Made by a program: the position numbers and the translations under genes. Shown here one piece after another: positions 60,081 to 64,000 of a stretch of DNA of 64,000 bases. Position 1 is the first letter of the stretch, and every line of letters starts with the position of its first letter. Source of the stretch: Pseudomonas spelaei (GTDB taxonomy: Bacteria; Pseudomonadota; Gammaproteobacteria; Pseudomonadales; Pseudomonadaceae); NCBI RefSeq assembly GCF_009724245.1, contig NZ_WNNK01000017.1, forward strand, positions 62,001 to 126,000, written 5' to 3'. The notes under the pieces were generated by a model. The model was not told the origin of the DNA. It did no database searches and saw nothing but the letters and a program-made list of their open reading frames with translations.

Positions 60081-60602
60081 TCATTCGTCAGTTGGCATTA
60101 CCTCTTCGTCCTGCAAGCGTTGCATCACATAGGCCAGGGCCTTGGCCAGATGCTTTTGCACTGAACTGTCGGAAATATCCAGATGCCGGGCGACCTGGGC
60201 ATGGGTCATGCCCTCGATACGGTTGAGACGGAAAATCTGCCGGGTTCGCTCCGGCAGTTCCGCCAGTGCCTGCTTCAATGCCTGTCGCTGTTGCTGCGCC
60301 ATTGCCTGAGCCTCCAACCCAGCCACATTATCTTCAATCTCGGCCAGCGCCTCGTGGGGCACGGAGTCAGTCTTGCGCCGCGCTTCCTGACGAATATGGT
60401 CGATCAACAGATTGCCGGCCGTTCGATAGAGATAGCCCCGGGAGTTGTCGATGCGTTCACCGGCAGGCTTTTGGGCCAAGCGCAGAAAACTCTCCTGCAC
60501 CAGGTCCGCGGCCAGCTGCGGGTCGCCCACCCGGCGCGACAGATACCCGCGCAAGGCATCTGCGTGCCGGAGAAACAGGCCCTTGAGATCCATGTCCGAC
60601 AA
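60081..60602 (-). CDS. hasI: ECF sigma factor HasI (FecI type)
   Basis: Iron-starvation sigma factor for hasR; 173 residues. Region 2 is LRGYLSRRVGDPQLAADLVQESFLRLAQKP and region 4 is LPERTRQIFRLNRIEGMTHAQVARHLDIS. A TTG start is chosen because GGGAG is 5-6 bases away; the ATG three codons in would be 14 away. A Fur-like site lies 49-68 bases upstream, so iron repression is expected. Confidence 0.93.
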   Translation of the reverse strand: MSDMDLKGLFLRHADALRGYLSRRVGDPQLAADLVQESFLRLAQKPAGERIDNSRGYLYRTAGNLLIDHIRQEARRKTDSVPHEALAEIEDNVAGLEAQAMAQQQRQALKQALAELPERTRQIFRLNRIEGMTHAQVARHLDISDSSVQKHLAKALAYVMQRLQDEEVMPTDE

Positions 60603-60650
60603 ACCGACTCCCTGGTATGGAAAGGAAACAAGCGGACATATTAAGCGTTA

Positions 60651-60670
60651 TCGAGAATTATTTTCAATTG
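60651..60670. promoter_or_regulatory. Fur box-like site upstream of hasI
   Basis: TCGAGAATTATTTTCAATTG resembles the Fur operator (AT-rich, GAGAATTATTTTC core). It is well placed to repress hasI in iron-rich cells. Confidence 0.6.
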
Positions 60671-60710
60671 AAATCAATTCGTGAATGGCGAAAGGTTGCG
60701 TTCATTTCTC

Positions 60711-60725
60711 GTTCGATAATCGAAC
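60711..60725. promoter_or_regulatory. PcaR/PcaU-like operator upstream of aroQ
   Basis: GTTCGATAATCGAAC, 7-bp perfect arms around one A, 105 bases before aroQ. It differs at one position from the recalled P. putida PcaR site GTTCGATAATCGCAC. GATAAT inside it could act as the -10, as in the pcaIJ promoter. Confidence 0.65.
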
Positions 60726-60829
60726 AATTACTCACACCCAACGTCGCAACAATTAACTATCTGGTACATTTTGTCCCCGCAGGCTGACGTCGCTCGGTCC
60801 AAGCCAAAAACAACAGTGGAGACACCTTT

Positions 60830-61270
60830 ATGCCCCCCATCGTGCTGGTGCTTAACGGCCCCAACCTGAACCTGCTCGGCACCCGCGAGCCGGCCACTTA
60901 TGGCCATGAAACCCTGGCCGACATTGCCGCCCTGTGTGGCCGTAGCGCCGAGCAGTTGGGCCTGAAAGTGGAGTTCCGCCAGACCAACCATGAAGGCGAA
61001 CTGCTGGACTGGATCCACGGTGCCCGCACCCGCTGCGCCGGGATCGTGATCAACCCGGCGGCCTGGACCCACACCTCAGTGGCGATCCGCGATGCCCTGG
61101 TGGCCAGTGAGGTACCGGTGATCGAGGTGCACCTGTCCAACGTGCACGCGCGGGAACCCTTTCGTCATCACTCTTTCGTGTCACCGATTGCCAAGGCCGT
61201 GCTCGCCGGATTCGGCAGCCACGGCTACCACCTGGCACTTGAGCATTTCAGCCAGATCTTGAAGAGATGA
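60830..61270 (+). CDS. aroQ: Type II 3-dehydroquinate dehydratase
   Basis: Reversibly dehydrates 3-dehydroquinate to 3-dehydroshikimate; 146 residues. LNGPNLNLLGTREPATYG carries the catalytic Tyr24 and the flexible-lid Arg19. The catalytic His is in EVHLSNVHAREPFRHHS. With the aroE-like gene, TetR and quiC it forms the PA0245-PA0242-type module, so the role is likely catabolic (quinate/shikimate). The housekeeping aroQ linked to accB is elsewhere in pseudomonads. Confidence 0.93.
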   Translation: MPPIVLVLNGPNLNLLGTREPATYGHETLADIAALCGRSAEQLGLKVEFRQTNHEGELLDWIHGARTRCAGIVINPAAWTHTSVAIRDALVASEVPVIEVHLSNVHAREPFRHHSFVSPIAKAVLAGFGSHGYHLALEHFSQILKR

Positions 61271-62133
61271 GTCTTATGCCCCAACGCCGAATTCTGGCCG
61301 GCCTGATCGGCGCCGGCATCCAGGCCTCGCGCACCCCGGCCCTGCACGAGCAGGAAGGTGATGCCCACGGCTTGCGCTACCTGTATCGCCTGATCGATCT
61401 GGATCAATTGCACCTGGACAGCAGCGCCCTGCCCGACCTGCTCAAGGCCGCTGAACAGATGAGCTTCACAGGTTTGAACATCACCTACCCGTGCAAGCAG
61501 GTGATCCTGCCACTGCTCGACGAACTGTCACCCGAGGCGCGGGGAATTGGTGCGGTCAATACCGTGGTGCTCCACGACGGCAAACGCATTGGCCACAACA
61601 CCGACTGCCTGGGATTCGCCGAAGGGTTCCGCCGAGGCTTGAGTGGCGCGGCGCGCAAGCAGGTGGTGCAAATGGGCGCAGGCGGTGCAGGCGCGGCGGT
61701 GGCTCATGCGTTGCTCAGTGAGGGCGTCGAACGATTAAGCATTTTCGATGTGGACGAAGGCCGCGCCCGAAGCCTGGCCGATAACCTCAACCAGCATTTC
61801 GGCGCCGGCCGAGCCCAGTCGGGCAGCGACTTGCACCACGCCATGGCCGAGGCCGACGGCCTGGTGAACACCACCCCCATGGGCATGGCCAAGTTGCCAG
61901 GTATGCCGGTGCCGCTCGCGACGTTGCGACCTGAGTTATGGGTGGCGGAAATTGTCTATTTCCCGCTGGAAACCGAACTGCTGCGCAACGCTCGGGCGCT
62001 GGGTTGCCGCACCTTGGATGGCGGCAACATGGCGGTGTTTCAGGCGGTGAAGGCGTTTGAGTTGTTCAGTGGCGAAGTGGCCGATGCGGGGCGAATGTTG
62101 GCGCACTTCCAGAGCATGAATACCTCTGTGTAG
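61267..62133 (+). CDS. Shikimate/quinate dehydrogenase (AroE-like)
   Basis: Cytoplasmic NAD(P)-dependent dehydrogenase acting on shikimate or quinate; 288 residues. The catalytic Lys is in GLNITYPCKQ and the Asp in GHNTDCLGF. VVQMGAGGAGAAVA is the dinucleotide loop. It overlaps the aroQ stop in ATGA; an ATG three codons in is the alternative. It corresponds by position to PA0244. The quinate branch of the family is inferred from context. Confidence 0.88.
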   Translation: MSLMPQRRILAGLIGAGIQASRTPALHEQEGDAHGLRYLYRLIDLDQLHLDSSALPDLLKAAEQMSFTGLNITYPCKQVILPLLDELSPEARGIGAVNTVVLHDGKRIGHNTDCLGFAEGFRRGLSGAARKQVVQMGAGGAGAAVAHALLSEGVERLSIFDVDEGRARSLADNLNQHFGAGRAQSGSDLHHAMAEADGLVNTTPMGMAKLPGMPVPLATLRPELWVAEIVYFPLETELLRNARALGCRTLDGGNMAVFQAVKAFELFSGEVADAGRMLAHFQSMNTSV

Positions 62134-62145
62134 AAACCGGATCAA

Positions 62146-62179
62146 AAATGTGGGAGCGGGCTTGCTCGCTCCCACATTT
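62146..62179 (+). repeat. Compact REP hairpin after the aroE-like gene
   Basis: AAATGTGGGAGCG-GGCTTGCT-CGCTCCCACATTT, 13-bp perfect stem. It lies in the converging gap before tetR and may serve as a terminator both ways. Confidence 0.8.
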
Positions 62180-62193
62180 GTTCTGTGTTGCAT

Positions 62194-62859
62194 TCAGGCC
62201 TGCAGGTAACGCAACACCGACTCGCAAATCATCGCCCTATGCCGCTGCTTGACCGCCTCGTCCGACAACTCGATCTGAAAAATCTCGCTGAAGGTGTGGC
62301 GGTTGGACACGCGATAAAAGCTGAACGAATTGATCAGCAGGTGGACATCCAGCGGCTCCAGGCCTTCGCGAAACACCCCCAACTCTGCCCCTCGGCGCAA
62401 GGTCGCGCCGAGCGCTTCAAGGATGTTGCTGTTCATCGCCTTGATCGCATCAGACTGTTTCACGTACTCGGCGTTGTGGATATTTTCGATGCTGACGATC
62501 CGCACGAAATCCACATTCTGGTCGTGATGATCAAAGGTGAATTCCACCAAGCGCCGGATGGCTTCCCGAGGCTCCAGCGCCGTCAGGTTCATCCGCGCTT
62601 CGGTGTTGCGAATATCGCCGTAGAGTTTCTCCAGCACCTCGACATACAGCTGTTCCTTGCTGCCGAAGTAGTAATAGATCATGCGCTTGGAGGTATCGAT
62701 GCGCTCGGCAATGGCGTCCACCCGGGCACCGGAGAGGCCCTGCTGGACAAACTCGACAATCGCTTCCTGGAGAATATTCTCGCGGGTCTTCTCCGGATTG
62801 TTCTTGCGTCCCTTGCGCGGCGTCGATGACGTTGCTGGGCGTTCGGAAGTCGAGTTCAT
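62194..62859 (-). CDS. TetR-family regulator (PA0243-like)
   Basis: A 221-residue regulator. The N-terminal helix-turn-helix is ILQEAIVEFVQQGLSGARVDAIAERIDTSKRMIYYYFGSKEQLY. The ligand-binding C-terminal half is helical and unassigned. It stands 71 bases downstream of quiC on the same strand and converges on aroQ-aroE, so it probably regulates this quinate/shikimate module; PcaR-type control of aroQ is an alternative or addition. Confidence 0.9.
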   Translation of the reverse strand: MNSTSERPATSSTPRKGRKNNPEKTRENILQEAIVEFVQQGLSGARVDAIAERIDTSKRMIYYYFGSKEQLYVEVLEKLYGDIRNTEARMNLTALEPREAIRRLVEFTFDHHDQNVDFVRIVSIENIHNAEYVKQSDAIKAMNSNILEALGATLRRGAELGVFREGLEPLDVHLLINSFSFYRVSNRHTFSEIFQIELSDEAVKQRHRAMICESVLRYLQA

Positions 62860-62930
62860 GGTGCGCTCACGGCCATTTATGCAGGCCGTGATTATGGGCC
62901 GCCACGCACGGCGAAGGAAGCACCAAGGCC

Positions 62931-64000
62931 TTACAACTTGGCCTGGCGCACGGCGCCGCTGCGGGACTTGGCCATGGCCGCCAGGCGCACCGCCACATTG
63001 GCCGCGCCATAACCGGCATAGCCGTTCTTGCGCTGGATGATTTCGAAGAAAAACCGCCCTTCGAACGGCTCGGTGTACACATGAAACAACTCGCCGCCCT
63101 GGGCGTCACGGTCGTAAAGCACGTTGTAGTAGGCCAGTTCGCTGAGGAACTGGTCATCGAAATCAAAGCGTGCGGCCAGGTCATCGTAGTAGTTGAGCGG
63201 GATATCCAACAGCGGTACGCCGGCCTGTTTGGCCCGGCTGACCTCGGCAAAAATGTCCTCGCAGTCGAAGGCGATGTGATGCACGCCCGAACCACGATAG
63301 CTGGACAGGGCGTGGGAAATCGCGGTGTTGCGGTTCTCGGAGATATTCAGCGGCAGGCGAATCGAACTGCAGCGGCTGCGCAACGCACGGCTTTTCACCA
63401 GGCCGTAGGGGTCGGGCAGCACCACTTCATCGTCGGCCTCGAAATCCAGCAGGCTTTTGTAGAACAGCACCCAGCTGTCGAGGCTGTCGGCAGGCAAAGC
63501 CATCGCCATGTGGTCGATACGCAGCAAACCGCCGCCATTCGATGTAGAGGCTTGCAGGTTGAAATCAGTGTCGTAGATCCCGCCTTGGTCCTGGTCCACC
63601 AGATAAATCAGGCTGCCATCGGGCGCGCGCACCGCCGCGAGTTCCAGCTCGTTGGGGCCGACCAAACCGCGATAAGGCTGCCCCTTGTAGGCCACCGCCC
63701 GCTCCAGGGCCTTGGCGCTGTCCTTGACCCGAATCGCCGTGGCGCACAACGACGGTCCGTGGGCTTCGAAAAAGTTGTGGGCAAAGGAATAGGGTTCACA
63801 GTTGAGGATCAGGTTGATATCACCTTGGCGCAGCAGGCTGACATGCTTGGAACGATGCTCACCGACCTTGACGAAGCCCAGACGCTGCAACCATTGCGTG
63901 AGCTTGGCGCCGAGGTTTTCATCCACCGCAAACTCCAGAAATTCGATGCCGTCGTACTCACTGGCAGCCGGTGTTTCAAATAGCGTTTCAAGTTGTGCGG
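62931..64000 (-). CDS. quiC: 3-Dehydroshikimate dehydratase QuiC, C-terminal part
   Basis: The window cuts the gene; 356 C-terminal residues are visible, frame open to the edge. They form the HPPD/VOC-like half: GIEFLEFAVDE, RIDHMAMALP, GVHHIAFDCEDIF and HVYTEPFEGRFFFEIIQRKNGYAG, with two His and one Glu in the metal-ligand positions. In Pseudomonas QuiC the missing N-terminal half is a sugar-isomerase-like fold with the dehydratase activity, turning 3-dehydroshikimate to protocatechuate. It could otherwise be taken for a 4-hydroxyphenylpyruvate dioxygenase, but the context favours QuiC. Confidence 0.88.
   Translation of the reverse strand, partial: AQLETLFETPAASEYDGIEFLEFAVDENLGAKLTQWLQRLGFVKVGEHRSKHVSLLRQGDINLILNCEPYSFAHNFFEAHGPSLCATAIRVKDSAKALERAVAYKGQPYRGLVGPNELELAAVRAPDGSLIYLVDQDQGGIYDTDFNLQASTSNGGGLLRIDHMAMALPADSLDSWVLFYKSLLDFEADDEVVLPDPYGLVKSRALRSRCSSIRLPLNISENRNTAISHALSSYRGSGVHHIAFDCEDIFAEVSRAKQAGVPLLDIPLNYYDDLAARFDFDDQFLSELAYYNVLYDRDAQGGELFHVYTEPFEGRFFFEIIQRKNGYAGYGAANVAVRLAAMAKSRSGAVRQAKL

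Noticed and set aside
1..64000. CRISPR arrays, prophage modules, tRNA or rRNA genes
   Set aside because: No regular short direct repeats with unique spacers, no phage structural genes, and no tRNA cloverleaf were recognised by eye.

Overview
The window is a chromosomal segment of a fluorescent Pseudomonas, most likely of the P. fluorescens group. Protein-level matches to Pseudomonas families run throughout. The order of much of the left two thirds (fkpB-lspA-ileS-ribF-murJ-rpsT, proB-obgE-rpmA-rplU-ispB, fklB, gdhA, ettA, morA-glyA, yjiA-ybdD-cstA, mapZ, radA, ankB-katB, mscL) follows the PA4557-PA4614 stretch of P. aeruginosa. The intergenic REP/REPIN repeats with GTGGGAGCTGGCTTGCCTGC arms are typical of P. 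fluorescens. GC content is high, so long antisense shadow ORFs abound.

Layout. 1-10.7 kb: lipoprotein signal peptidase/isoleucyl-tRNA synthetase/riboflavin kinase operon, lipid II flippase, S20, CreA, proline biosynthesis, Obg GTPase, L27/L21. 10.7-24.4 kb: polyprenyl diphosphate synthase, a small gene behind a Fur-box-like site, FKBP, a LonB-like protease, a DUF3015/DUF4105(Lnb_N) pair, a GreAB-like factor, glutamate dehydrogenase. 24.7-40.6 kb: EttA, the large c-di-GMP enzyme MorA, GlyA, a COG0523 metallochaperone with YbdD and CstA, MapZ, RadA, AnkB-KatB, MscL. 40.6-48.1 kb: ferredoxin reductase, a PpoR-type LuxR solo, RlmG, the cyanide-insensitive oxidase operon cioA-cioB plus a 55-residue DUF2474 subunit, an MFS exporter. 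48.2-55.4 kb is accessory-like: a standalone 830-residue dermonecrotic/Tiki-type toxin candidate, a secreted small protein, purine permease-trmA, a MITE inside a REPIN, and a DUF4160-DUF2442 pair. 55.4-60.6 kb: haem-acquisition locus hasI-hasS-hasR-hasA, without the usual hasDEF exporter genes. 60.8-64 kb: quinate/shikimate catabolic module aroQ-aroE-like, TetR, quiC, preceded by a PcaR-like operator.

How it works together. Iron and haem control is visible at two Fur-box-like sites (before the small gene at 12404 and before hasI). Oxygen control is visible as a perfect ANR box upstream of cioA. Second-messenger control joins MorA (makes or breaks c-di-GMP) and MapZ (binds it). Aromatic catabolism is linked to the beta-ketoadipate regulon by the 15-bp palindrome before aroQ.

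The clearest unusual structures are: the 178-bp MITE with 16-bp perfect terminal inverted repeats and a 10-bp near-perfect target duplication inside a REPIN arm (53942-54214); the orphan toxin gene (48246-50738); the has locus lacking hasDEF with a small gene pair in its place; and the PcaR-type operator before aroQ.
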